A stretch of DNA of 64,000 nucleotides from CAVZRC01 sp963777695 (GTDB lineage: Bacteria > Planctomycetota > Planctomycetia > Isosphaerales > Isosphaeraceae). Every line of letters starts with the position of its first letter. The stretch's first letter is position 1. Location of the stretch: positions 1,612,001 to 1,676,000 of the forward strand of contig CAVZRC010000004.1 of the NCBI GenBank assembly GCA_963777695.1. The letters are read 5' to 3'. This document shows, in pieces, positions 1-9,831 of this stretch. The notes below the pieces were generated by a model. The model had not been told where the DNA came from and searched no databases. It saw only the letters and a program-made list of their open reading frames with translations. A program made the translations under genes and the position numbers.

Positions 1-517
1 TCAAAATGATCGGTCCTATGCCTTGCATGCAAGGCTCCGGCACCGTCCTGCATCACTGGGGTGGCGCAGTCGTCGGAAAGGTTGGTCATCGCAAATCCTA
101 CCAGGTCGGCATACTTGAGCAAGAAGAGTCGCCGGATTTTTCCCGGTCTTTCACGGAAACTTCGAGGATTCGGCCCGATCCGATCCTCATTCTCGGCGAA
201 ATTCACGCTGTTCAACAATTGTCACGCTAGCGACGAACCGGCTCGGAAGCGTAATATAGGGAGGAATGCTATCTTGCTGGCGGAGGCCACGCAAGCTTGC
301 GTGGGTCGTCTGGAGCACGCAAGCTCCGTGCGAGCCGAGGATTGAGCGTCTCGCGGCAACGAAATCCACCCCCAGCCCAAGATTGACCCCGCGGACGATA
401 CCCACCGGACCCGAACGAACGCGGGGCGATAGATTGATCATTAGGGGCAGGGTGCCGGCCTTCGAGCGTCGGCGCGACCGACGATTTCGCAGATCGCAAC
501 ATGGGGAGCAGACCGAG
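1..517. other. Gene-free leader upstream of the cytochrome/DUF1553 gene
   Basis: No open frame here has family-like sequence. Two perfect palindromes are visible: CCTTGCATGCAAGG at 21-34 and an 18-bp one, CCACGCAAGCTTGCGTGG, at 287-304, followed by a weaker related motif (GCACGCAAGCTCCGTGC) near 314-330. They look like dispersed REP-type hairpins. The region should contain the promoter of the gene at 518, but I cannot place one with confidence. Confidence 0.5.
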
Positions 518-3500
518 ATGGCGAAGATCATGGCGAGAGGGAATTGCGGGCTCGGGGTCGTCGCGGCCCTGTTGGTGATGTCAACGGCGGTGGCGGCCGC
601 CGACGACAAAGGGAAGGCCAAGGGCAAGAAGCCGGCCGTCGCGGCCGTGTCGGCCTCGGGACCGAAGGTGAGCTACGATAAGCAGGTCCGTCCGATCCTC
701 CAGGCCCAGTGCCAGGGCTGCCACCAGCCCGCGAAGGCGGGGGGCGGCTATGTGATGACGGCCTTCGACCGGATGCTCAAGGGAGGCGAGAGCGAGCAGC
801 CGGCGATCGTGGCGGGCAAGCCGGAGGAGAGCTTCCTCGTCAACAAGATCACCCCGCAGGACGGCAAGGCCGAGATGCCCCAGAACAAGCCGCCGCTCTC
901 CGCCGCCGAGCTCGAGCTGATCGGCCGATGGATCGCCCAGGGGGCCCCCGACGACACGCCGCAGACCGCCCGGGCCCGATATGACATGGACCACCCGCCC
1001 GAATACACCCGGCTGCCGGTGATCCCGGGCCTGGCGTTCTCGCCGGACGGCACGCTCCTGGCCGTCGCCGGCTTCCATGAGGTCTTGCTGTGGAAGGCCG
1101 ACGGGTCCGAGCTGGTCGGCCGGCTGGTCGGGCTCTCCGAGCGGGTCGAGTCGCTGGCCTTCTCGCCCGACGGCCAGAAGCTGGCCGTGACCGGCGGGCG
1201 CCCCTCGCGGATGGGCGAGGTCCAGGTCTGGGATGTCGCCAAGCGGAAGCTGGTGCTCTCCGTCGCGGTCACCTATGACACGATCTACGGCGCGAGCTGG
1301 TCGCCCGACGGCACCAAGATCGCCTTCGGCTGCTCGGACAACACCGTCCGGGCCATCGACGCCAAGAACGGCCAGCAGATCCTGTTCATGGGCTCGCACA
1401 GCGACTGGGTGCTCGACACCGTCTTCTCGGCCGACGGCTCGCACCTGATCTCGGTCGGCCGCGACATGGCGGCCAAGCTCACCGAGGTCGCCACCCAGCG
1501 GTTCGTCAACAATATCACCTCGATCACCCCGGGCGCACTCAAGGGGGGCCTGACGGCGGTCGCCCGCCATCCCAAGCGGGATGAGATCATCATCGGCGGC
1601 TCCGACGGCGAGCCCAAGCTCTACCGCGTGTTCCGCCAGACGGTGCGCGTCATCGGCGACGACTCCAACCTGATCCGCGAATTCCCCCCCCTGCCCGGCC
1701 GGGTCTACAGCGTCGCGGTCAGCAACGACGGCAAGCGGATCGCCGCCGGCAGCAGCCTCGACGGCACCGGCGAGATCGGCGTCTATTCGTACGAGTTCGA
1801 CACCGGTTATCCGGATAACATCAAGGCGATCGATCAGAAGGTCTCCTCCAGCCGATCGCCGGAGGAAGTCGCCGCGCTCGAGAAGTATCACAAGCAGGGC
1901 ATCAAGCAGATCGCCGGCATCAAGGTGCCCCAGGGGGGCATCTACGCGGTCGCCTTCCGCCCGGACGGCAAGGTGCTCGCCGCCGCGGGTGCCGACGGCG
2001 TGATCCGCCTGCTCAATCCAGAGACCGGCTCGACGATCAAGGAGTTCGCCGCGGTGGCGGTCAAGGCCAGCTCGGTCGCCCAGAACGCCCCGATCTCGGC
2101 CGTCCCGCCCAAGCAGGAGGAGGGCGTGGAGACCGAGGTGCTGCCCAAGGGCACGAGCCTGGTGGCACTGGACGTCCAACCGAAGGAGATCCGGCTGACC
2201 CATCGGTTCGCCTATGCCCAGCTCCTGGTCACGGCGAAGCTCAGCTCGGGCGAGACGATCGACGCGACCCGGATGGTCGAGCCGACGCTCTCCTCGTCGA
2301 TCGCCGACATCTCGCGGTCGGGGCTGGTGAGGCCGCGGGCCGACGGCAAGGGGACGCTGATCCTCCGGCTGTCGGGCAAGGCCGTCGAGGTGCCGGTGAC
2401 CGTGCTGGGCGTCCACTCGGCCCCCAAGGTCAACTTCGTCCACGACGTCGCCCCGGTGCTCTCGCGGATCGGCTGCAACTCGGGGACTTGCCACGGCTCG
2501 GCCCAGGGCAAGAATGGCTTCAAGCTCTCGCTCCGCGGCTATGACCCGATCTTCGACGTCCGGGCCCTGACCGACGACCAGGCGTCGCGGCACGTCAGCC
2601 TGGCCGCGCCGGATACCAGCATGATGCTCCTGAAGCCGACCGGCGCCGTGCCGCACGTCGGCGGCGCCCTGATCCAGCCGGGCGAACCTTATTATGAAAT
2701 CATCCGTTCCTGGATCGCCGACGGCGCCAGGCTCGATCTGACCACCCCGCGCGTGACCGGGATCGAGGTCGCCCCGAAGGACCCGGTCGTCCAGCGGCTT
2801 GGCACCCGCCAGCAGCTCCGCGTGCTGGCGACGTACTCCAGCGGCGAGGTCCGCGACGTGACCCGCGAGTCGTTCCTCGACAGCGCCAACTCCGAGGTCG
2901 CCATGGCCGGCCGCGCCGGGCTGATCACGGCCGTCCGCCGCGGCGAGGCGCCGATCATGGCGCGGTTCGAGGGGAACTACGCCTCGACCACGCTCACGGT
3001 CATGGGCGATCGCACCGGCTTCGCCTGGACCGAACCGCCCGCCTACGGTAAGGTCAACGAGCTGGTCGCCCGCAAATGGGAGCGGATGAAGATCCTCCCC
3101 TCCGGCCTCTGCAACGACGTCGAGTTCCTCCGCCGCGTCCATCTCGACCTGACCGGCCTGCCGCCGACGGCCGACGACGTCCGCAAGTTCCTCGCCGATA
3201 CCCGCGACAGCCGGGTCAAGCGTAGCGAGCTGGTCAACCGCCTGATCGGCAACCCGGAGTTCGTCAACTACTGGACCAACAAGTGGGCCGACCTGCTCCA
3301 GGTGAACCGGAAGTTCCTGGGCGTCGAGGGCTCGGTGGCCTTCCGCAACTGGATTCGCGCCCAGGTCGCCGCCAACCTGCCCTACGACAAATTCGTCAAG
3401 GCCGTCATGACGGCCACCGGCTCGAACCGGGAAAACCCGGCGGCGTCTTATTTCAAGATCCTCCGCGAGGCCACGGCCACGATGGAGAACACGACGCAAC

Positions 3501-5681
3501 TGTTCCTGGCCGTCCGGTTCAACTGCAACAAGTGCCACGACCACCCCTTCGAACGCTGGACCCAGGACCAGTACTACCAGACCGCGGCCTACTTCGCGCC
3601 ACGTGGACCTGAAGACCGACCCCGCCAGCGGCGGGCGGATGATCGGCGGGACCGAGGTCGAGGCGGCCAAGCCGCTCTTCGAGTTCGTCTCCGACACGAG
3701 CAAGGCCGAGGTGGTCCACGACCGGACCAAGAAGGTGACCGCGCCGAAATTCCCCTATGCCAGCGGGTCGGCCCAGAAGCCGCCCGCGAGCGCCTCGCGC
3801 CGGGTGGAGCTGGCCGACTGGCTCACGTCGAAGGATAACCCCTACTTCGCCAGGAGCTACGTCAACCGGCTCTGGGGCTACCTGCAGGGCGTGGGGATCA
3901 TCGAGCCGCTGGACGACATCCGGGCCGGCAACCCGGCCTCGAACCCCGAGCTGCTGGACTACCTCACGCAGGAATTCATCAAGAGTGGCTTCGATGTCCG
4001 ACACGTGATGCGGCTGATCTGCAAGTCGCGGACGTACCAGTTGTCGGTCGAGACCAACAAGTGGAACGCCGACGACAAGGTGAACTACTCGCACGCCACC
4101 GCCCGCCGGCTGCCGGCGGAGGTCTTGCTCGATGCGGTCTACCGCGTGACCGGCTCGGTGTCGAATATCCCGGGCGTGGCGCCGGGGACCCGCGCGGCGG
4201 CCCTGCCCGATTCGGGGGTCGAGTTGCCCAGCGGCTTCCTCACGACCTTCGGCCGCCCGGCGCGGGAGAGCGCCTGCGAATGCGAGCGGTCCAGCGGCAT
4301 GCAGCTCGGCCCGATCATGGCCCTGGTCAGCGGCCCGACCCTCGCCGACGCGCTGGCCGACCCGGCCAGTGAATTGACCAGACTGGTCTCGTCCCAGGGG
4401 GATGATGCCAAGCTGATCGACGAATTGTTCCTGCGGATCCTCAACCGGCCGGCGACCCCTGCGGAGGTCGAGACCTGCCGGAAGGACATGCAGGCCCTCG
4501 ACGAGGACCACCGGCGGATGGCCGAGGAGCTCGGCCGTCGCGAGGCCGAGTTCGCCATCAAGCGGCCCGAGCTCGAGCGACGCCGCCAGGCGGCAATCAT
4601 CTCGGCGCAGGCCGCTCTGACCGCTTACGAGAAGGACCTCGCTCCCAGGCTCGCCGAGCAGGAGCGCAAGAAGGCCGAGGCGACCACCAGGCTCGAGGCC
4701 GACCTGAAGACCTACGAGACCTCCACCCTGGCCAAGAAGATGGCCGACTGGGAGAAGGAGAAGGCGGCGTCGATCGTCAACCGATGGGTCGTCTTGGAAC
4801 CCAAGACCACCAATGCCACGAATCAGTCGGTCCTGACCAAGGAGCCCGACGGCTCGATCACGGTCTCGGGGAACAACACCAACGGGTTCGTCACGGTCGT
4901 CGTCGAGACCGAACTGACCGGGATCACGGGGCTGCGGCTCGAGGTGCTGTCGGACAGCCGCCTGCCCGGCAAGGGCCCCGGCCGGGCGCCCGACGGCAAC
5001 TTCGTGCTCAACGAGATCGCCGTCACCGCGGCACCGAAGGCCGACCCGAAGCAGGCCAAGCCCGTGGCGCTGGAGAAGGCCGTGGCCGACTTCAGCCAGG
5101 CCGACTTCCCGATCGCGAACGCGGTCAACGGCGTGGCCAACGATCAGGGCAAGGGTTGGGCGATCTCGCCGGCCACGGGGACCACGCACTGGGCGACCTT
5201 CGAGACGGCCCAGCCGATCGGCGGCGCCGGCGGGACGGTGTTGACCTTCAAGATGACCCACCTGTTCCAGAACGTCTGGACCCTCGGCCGCTTCCGCCTC
5301 TCGGCCACGCGGAGCACCAAGCCGGTCGGCCTGAGCCTGCCGGAAGAGTTCCGCGCCATCCTGGCCGTCGCGCCCGAGGTGCGGACCGACGCCCAGAAGG
5401 CCGTTTTGCTGACCTATTTCCAGGCCATGGATCCCGAGTTGCGGGCCAAGGTCGGCGCGGTGATGGCGAGCAAGGCGCCGCTGCCCGTCGATCCCAAGCT
5501 CCAGGAGCTGCGCGGCCAGCTCGAACTCGCCAGGAAGCCGATCGCGATCGACCCGGCGCTCGTGGCCCTGCGGCGGGACGTGGAGATCAGCATCGAGCAA
5601 TCGATCGCCCGGCGGCTCACCGCCGCCCAGGACATCACCTGGGCGCTCATCAATAGTCCGGCGTTCTTGTTCAATCATTGA
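518..5681 (+). CDS. Secreted cytochrome-c/WD40/DUF1549-DUF1553 protein, frameshifted near 3599
   Basis: Start chosen at ATG 518, which gives a signal peptide (LGVVAALLVMSTAVAAA). Next comes a planctomycete-type cytochrome c motif CQGCH, then a WD40 propeller (repeated FSPDG/WD-like blades, about residues 165-520), a second CHG-type cysteine segment (CNSGTCHG, near residue 655), an Ig-like (Big2-like) stretch and DUF1549 (RRVHLDLTGLPPT). The frame breaks after AAYFA: GCGCCACGTG at 3596 reads through correctly if one C is removed, and DUF1553 continues in the next frame to 5681. A charged coiled coil and a discoidin-like insert (about 4480-5340) interrupt DUF1553, whose end returns as TWALINSPAFLFNH. 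Such proteins pair with DUF1501 proteins, here at 7874-9346; their role is unproven, though uptake or degradation of polymers at the cell surface has been proposed. The split is probably a sequencing error. Confidence 0.85.
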
Positions 5682-5775
5682 TGGGCTGGGGTTGAGAGGC
5701 CTTGTCACTCACGCGTCGGTCTGGCGGATCGATCCGGATTCGCCGGGCCATCGCGCCTTAATCGCGAGAGGATGA

Positions 5776-6192
5776 ATGGCTGTTCCATCCTCGAAAGAGG
5801 CTCGCTTCTTCTATCGCTGTGCTCACGAGAGATATGAAGACGCGAAAATCTTACTTCGAGCTGAGCGGACAACCGGCGCCGTCTATCTGGCTGGATACGG
5901 GGTCGAATGCATTTTGAAGTCCCTCGTACTCTCGGTCGTTCCTCCGGGGAACGTTGCCCGTACGCTACAGTCTTTCCGAGGTAATCAGGCTCACGATTAT
6001 GAATGGCTGAGGAATCTCTATCTGACCAATGGAGGGCACCCGATCCCTCGTGGTGTTAACGGCCACCTGGCATTCGTTAACGGCTGGTCAACCGATCTAC
6101 GCTACCTGCCTGGCACTCTGCGGGAAGCCGACGCAGATGCGTTCTTGAGAGCGGCTGAAGCGATCATTCACTGGGCTGTCGGGAGATTTTGA
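5776..6192 (+). CDS. HEPN-domain protein
   Basis: 138 residues, alpha-helical, with the HEPN signature around residues 20-50 (RYEDAKILL then AVYLAGYGVECILKSLVL). HEPN proteins are commonly RNases or toxin/defence components, often with an antitoxin partner; others are structural. I do not see a clear Rx4-6H RNase motif, so activity is uncertain. A purine-rich site (CGAGAGG) precedes ATG 5776. The stop overlaps the start region of the next gene, so the two are probably co-transcribed and translationally coupled. Confidence 0.75.
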   Translation: MAVPSSKEARFFYRCAHERYEDAKILLRAERTTGAVYLAGYGVECILKSLVLSVVPPGNVARTLQSFRGNQAHDYEWLRNLYLTNGGHPIPRGVNGHLAFVNGWSTDLRYLPGTLREADADAFLRAAEAIIHWAVGRF

Positions 6193-6197
6193 TCGAC

Positions 6198-6521
6198 ATG
6201 GCTATCCGAATTCCACGTGGCGGATCGGACGCGATCATCGAAAGCATCGTGAAGGCCCTCGGGGTTTATCAGCAAGATCATCCCTCCGCCGAGATTGACG
6301 TCTATCGCCAGAGCTCTGTGTCCATCCGGATCCGGGTCATCGATCCCGATTTCGCCGGCATGAGCCGGATCGCCAGGCATGAGACGATCTGGAAGTACCT
6401 GGAACAGGTCTCCGACGATGAGCAGGGCGATATCAGCATGATCGTCCTCCTCACGCCCGAAGAGACAGCGAGATCGATGGCCAACCTGGAATTCGAGGAT
6501 CCGGTCCCGTCGATCTCCTGA
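6198..6521 (+). CDS. Small conserved protein paired with the HEPN gene
   Basis: 107 residues from ATG 6198; a TTG at 6189 overlapping the HEPN stop is an alternative start. Core sequence: SVSIRIRVIDPDFAGMSR, then a segment ending ISMIVLLTPEE and FEFEDP. I do not recognise a named family with certainty; the alternating strand/helix pattern and size recall BolA-like folds. Tight coupling to the HEPN gene suggests a joint function, such as a toxin/antitoxin-like pair, but that rests on arrangement only. Confidence 0.6.
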   Translation: MAIRIPRGGSDAIIESIVKALGVYQQDHPSAEIDVYRQSSVSIRIRVIDPDFAGMSRIARHETIWKYLEQVSDDEQGDISMIVLLTPEETARSMANLEFEDPVPSIS

Positions 6522-6727
6522 CCGGATTCCGTCATTCCCAGGACCGTTTCCCCAGAAGATCGTGGGGCTTTATCGATGACGGGACGACCGTGATCGCATG
6601 CCAGGAGGATGCCCCCTGGAGGCTCGGGGTTTCGGTCTGATACGATAAACCGGGTGGTGAGGACCGGGCAATCGTGGCCGGGGCACGGCACCCGTCGGCG
6701 TTGACGTGAATCGAAAGGGAGATCTCC

Positions 6728-7276
6728 GTGCAGGCGGCCAAGATGGCGATCTTCTTGAGCCTGGCCGTGGCGACGGCCCTGGGTTCGTGGTACCTGGGGG
6801 TTCGGATCCCGGACGACCAGTGGCGCCGGCCTCACGAGGCAGGCCGGGCATCCATGAGCCGGGGGCTGTTCGGTGAGGCCGAGCGCGAATTCGCCACGGC
6901 CGTCGAGCTGGCCAGGATGCTCGGCGAGGACGACCCGCGCGAGGCACTCTCGCTCTTCAATCAGGCGGATGCCCTGGTCGCCCAGGAGCGGTTCGACGAC
7001 GCCATCCCCCTCTTCCAGCGTGCCCTCGAGATCGACGAGAAAGCCCTCGGCCCCGATCACCCGGATGTCGCCCCGGTGCTGGAACACTTCGCCGTCCCCC
7101 TGCGCTGTACGGGCCGGGTCGCCCAGGCCGAGGTGGTCGAGGAACGCGTCCGCCGCATTCATGCTCGATGGGGACGCGGTCACAAGCGGGGATCGGGAAG
7201 TCGGAAGTGGGATATCACCGACCACGGCGACCGGATTGATGTCATTCGCCAGGGCGAGACCTCGTCTTCGTATTGA
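6728..7276 (+). CDS. Membrane-anchored TPR protein
   Basis: About 182 residues from GTG 6728, preceded by AAGGGAG; ATG 6743 is the alternative. Residues ~6-24 form one hydrophobic segment (MAIFLSLAVATALGSWYLG). The rest is TPR-like with a typical tetratricopeptide unit (FDDAIPLFQRALEIDEKALGPDHPDV). Probably a scaffold anchored in the cytoplasmic membrane; no partner is evident. It ends 14 bp before the converging TIGR03067 gene. Confidence 0.65.
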   Translation: MQAAKMAIFLSLAVATALGSWYLGVRIPDDQWRRPHEAGRASMSRGLFGEAEREFATAVELARMLGEDDPREALSLFNQADALVAQERFDDAIPLFQRALEIDEKALGPDHPDVAPVLEHFAVPLRCTGRVAQAEVVEERVRRIHARWGRGHKRGSGSRKWDITDHGDRIDVIRQGETSSSY

Positions 7277-7289
7277 GAGCGTCCCGACT

Positions 7290-7757
7290 TCACTTCACCC
7301 GCGGCTTCTCGCGCGTGAATGTCCGGAGGGTATAGCCGCTGCCCTTTTCGGCCTGGAACGACTTGGGTCGGGGTTTGCCCGGCTCGGCCATGCAGATCGT
7401 GAGCTTGTCCCCGTCGAGCTTGTAGATGCCCAGGACCCGCTCGCCGCGGTTGCGTCCTCCATCGGGGATCACGTCGATGGTCTTCGGATCGCGGGCCGGA
7501 TCGACGTCGATCGTCGTCCCGGCGAATCGCTTGCCGTCGCGCTCCCAGACCGCGTGGTCGCCCTCGACGATCCGCTTGATCGAGCGGACCAGGTCCGCCG
7601 AAGCCGACTGGCCGTCGTAGATCGACGACGTCACGGCCCAGGTCCCCTCCTGCCGCTTCAGCTCGTCCTTGACGGCCTTGTCGTCGGCGGTTGCGACGGT
7701 GCCCACGAGGAGCGCGATCGCGATCGGTGCGAAGGAGAAGGCTTGCCGCGGATTCAT
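7290..7757 (-). CDS. TIGR03067-type secreted planctomycete protein
   Basis: 155 residues from ATG 7757 with a signal peptide (SFAPIAIALLVGTVATA). The body carries the family pattern: LKRQEGTWAV, a middle segment KTIDVIPDGG, then GIYKLDGDKLTIC followed by a basic C-terminus. TIGR03067 proteins are abundant in planctomycetes and have no assigned function; the fold is lipocalin-like (family knowledge). It lies downstream of the DUF1501 gene on the same strand. Confidence 0.8.
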   Translation of the reverse strand: MNPRQAFSFAPIAIALLVGTVATADDKAVKDELKRQEGTWAVTSSIYDGQSASADLVRSIKRIVEGDHAVWERDGKRFAGTTIDVDPARDPKTIDVIPDGGRNRGERVLGIYKLDGDKLTICMAEPGKPRPKSFQAEKGSGYTLRTFTREKPRVK

Positions 7758-7873
7758 GGCCGGAAATCCTCGACGTTCGCAGGAGAAGGGGAATCCAGGA
7801 AAGCGAACCACCGATGGGAACGGGGCAGTGCCGTGTCCATCGGTGGCCGTTGTCGTCGATGTCGGGCGAATCC

Positions 7874-9346
7874 TCAGGCGAACAGCCGGGTGACGGCGTC
7901 GGCCTTGACCAGCTCGCGGGGCTGATTGAGGTGGTTGTAGACGATGGTGGCCGGGTCGATGCCGAACGCGTGATAGATCGAGGCCAGCAGCTCGCCGGGG
8001 TGGACGGGGTCGGAGAGTGGGGCCGAGCCGGTCTTGTCCGACTGGCCGTGGATGTTCCCGCGACGGACGCCGGCGCCGGCGAGGACGGCCGTGTAGCAGT
8101 ACGGCCAGTGATCGCGCCCATCGGCGCTGTTTCCGTTGCCCGAGGTGCTGACGCCCTTCTGCGGGCTGCGGCCGAATTCGCCCACGGCGACGACCAAGGT
8201 CTCGTTCAGGAGCCCCCGCTCGTCCATGTCGGTCAGCAGGCCGGCGAGCCCCTGATCGAGCATCGGGCCGGACCGGTCGCGCATCCGGTTGGTGAGGTCG
8301 GTGTGATGGTCCCACGAGTGGTTGTCGGAGTTGGCGACCTTGGGCCAGATGACCTCGACGACCTTGGTGCCGGCCTCGACCAGGCGGCGGGCCAGCAGGC
8401 AGCTCTGGCCGAAGGTGTTGCGCCCATAGAGGTCGCGGGTGGTGGGCGACTCGGCCTGGATGTTGAACGCCTCGCGGGCGCGGCCGGAGACGATCAGGCT
8501 CAGGGCGCGGTCGTAATATTCGTTGAGCTTCAGGTCGGAGACCGCCTTGTCGATGTCCTGCATGCCCGCGTTGAGGGCATTGCGGAGGTTGGCCCGACGC
8601 TGGAGCCGGAGGGCGAAGACCTCGGGCCGGAGCTTGAGGTCGTCGACCTTGATCTTGTCCATCTTGTTCAGATCCATGTCGTCGCCGTCGGGGAAGAGCT
8701 GATACGGATCATAGGCCTTGCCCAGGAAGCCGGCGGTGCCGCCCTTGCCGACCACGTTGCTCTCCTGCAACGGGCGGGGCAGCATCACGAACGGCAGCAT
8801 CGGCACGTTCTGAGGGCGGAGCCGGATGATCTGCGAGCCGAAGTTGGGGAAGTCCTTGGGGCTGGGCGGCTCGAGCTGCCCCGACGGGCTGACCTTGTCG
8901 GTCGTGTAGCCGGTCATCATCTGGTAGATGGCGGCCGTGTGGTTGAACAGGCCGTTGGGCGTGTAGCTCATCGAGCGGATGAACGTGAATTTGTCGGTGA
9001 TCTGGGCCAGGCGGGGCATGATCTCGGTGACCTGGATGCCGGGCACCTTGGTCGCGATCGGCTTGAAGACGCTCCTCACGTTATCGGGGACGTTCTCCTT
9101 GGGGTCCCAGAGGTCGAGGTGGCTGGGTCCGCCCTGGAGGTAGACCATGATGATGCTCTTGGCCTTGCCCCAACCCGGGCCGCGGCCGGCCTCGGCGCCC
9201 CGGGCCGAATTCGCCTGGAGCTCCAGCATCGAGCCCAGTCCCAGGCCCAGCAAGCCCGAGCCGCCCACCCGCAGGATGTCGCGCCGCGTGACGCCCAACT
9301 CGGGATCGCACAGGTCCTTGCCAGCTCGCCCCGGTACGATGATCAT
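7874..9346 (-). CDS. DUF1501 family protein with Tat-type signal
   Basis: 490 residues from ATG 9346, preceded by GGGGAG. A twin-arginine signal (TRRDILRVGGSGLLGLGLG) lies near residues 20-38. DUF1501 is a sulfatase/alkaline-phosphatase-like fold; visible marks are MVYLQGGPSHLDLWDPK, DNHSWDHHTDL and VAVGEFGRSP. DUF1501 genes typically sit beside DUF1549/DUF1553 genes, as here (518-5681, about 2.2 kb away and convergent), and the two products are thought to act together outside the cytoplasm. No frameshift. Confidence 0.9.
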   Translation of the reverse strand: MIIVPGRAGKDLCDPELGVTRRDILRVGGSGLLGLGLGSMLELQANSARGAEAGRGPGWGKAKSIIMVYLQGGPSHLDLWDPKENVPDNVRSVFKPIATKVPGIQVTEIMPRLAQITDKFTFIRSMSYTPNGLFNHTAAIYQMMTGYTTDKVSPSGQLEPPSPKDFPNFGSQIIRLRPQNVPMLPFVMLPRPLQESNVVGKGGTAGFLGKAYDPYQLFPDGDDMDLNKMDKIKVDDLKLRPEVFALRLQRRANLRNALNAGMQDIDKAVSDLKLNEYYDRALSLIVSGRAREAFNIQAESPTTRDLYGRNTFGQSCLLARRLVEAGTKVVEVIWPKVANSDNHSWDHHTDLTNRMRDRSGPMLDQGLAGLLTDMDERGLLNETLVVAVGEFGRSPQKGVSTSGNGNSADGRDHWPYCYTAVLAGAGVRRGNIHGQSDKTGSAPLSDPVHPGELLASIYHAFGIDPATIVYNHLNQPRELVKADAVTRLFA

Positions 9347-9831
9347 CGTGTCGCTCCCCGGTAAACCACTTGGTCGGTCCCTACTCCGTCTCGAGCGCGG
9401 CTCCGCGCCTCTATCAAACAATTATTGTATCGAGGCGGAAGGGCCATGTCCCGCGGAAAATTCCCTTTTTCGCGAGTTCTCGTCGATCGCCAAGCTCCTC
9501 GAATCGTCGCGCCGGTTTGCGGTCATTTGCCAGACTTCGCGGGGTCGCCATCCCCGATCTCCTCGACCCGAAGCGAGTTAGCGTCGAGGCAATGACCATG
9601 TTGCGTCGTCCCGATCGATCGGTTTCCTGAAGGCATCCGTGTCACGGATTCTTCTCCGGCCACAAAATGGTCGCGCACAATCCCCTATCTTTAACATGGC
9701 GCAACTCTGCAAATTCATGAACGCACCGATCGCGAAATCGGGCCGCCAGCCTCCTGAACTCTCGACCAGGCCGGCAGATAAAATTTTCCGGAATAAACAG
9801 GATTTCCGCGCGGCCGGGACGTCAATCGACT
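9347..9831. other. Gene-free interval, DUF1501 promoter region
   Basis: 485 bp between the start of the DUF1501 gene and the end of the kinase, both on the minus strand. It is AT-richer than the flanks and has no convincing coding frame. It presumably carries the DUF1501 promoter and the kinase terminator, but I see no clean hairpin. Confidence 0.5.

Noticed and set aside
6..230. Small frame at the window start
   Set aside because: No ribosome-binding site, no recognisable motif, and a competing overlapping frame of similar length.
581..3730. 1049-codon minus-strand frame
   Set aside because: Shadow of the cytochrome/DUF1549 gene, produced by high GC at third positions; Asp/Arg/Gly-rich with no family pattern. 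The same holds for minus-strand 3519-5708 and plus-strand frames opposite the kinase at 9832-13485.
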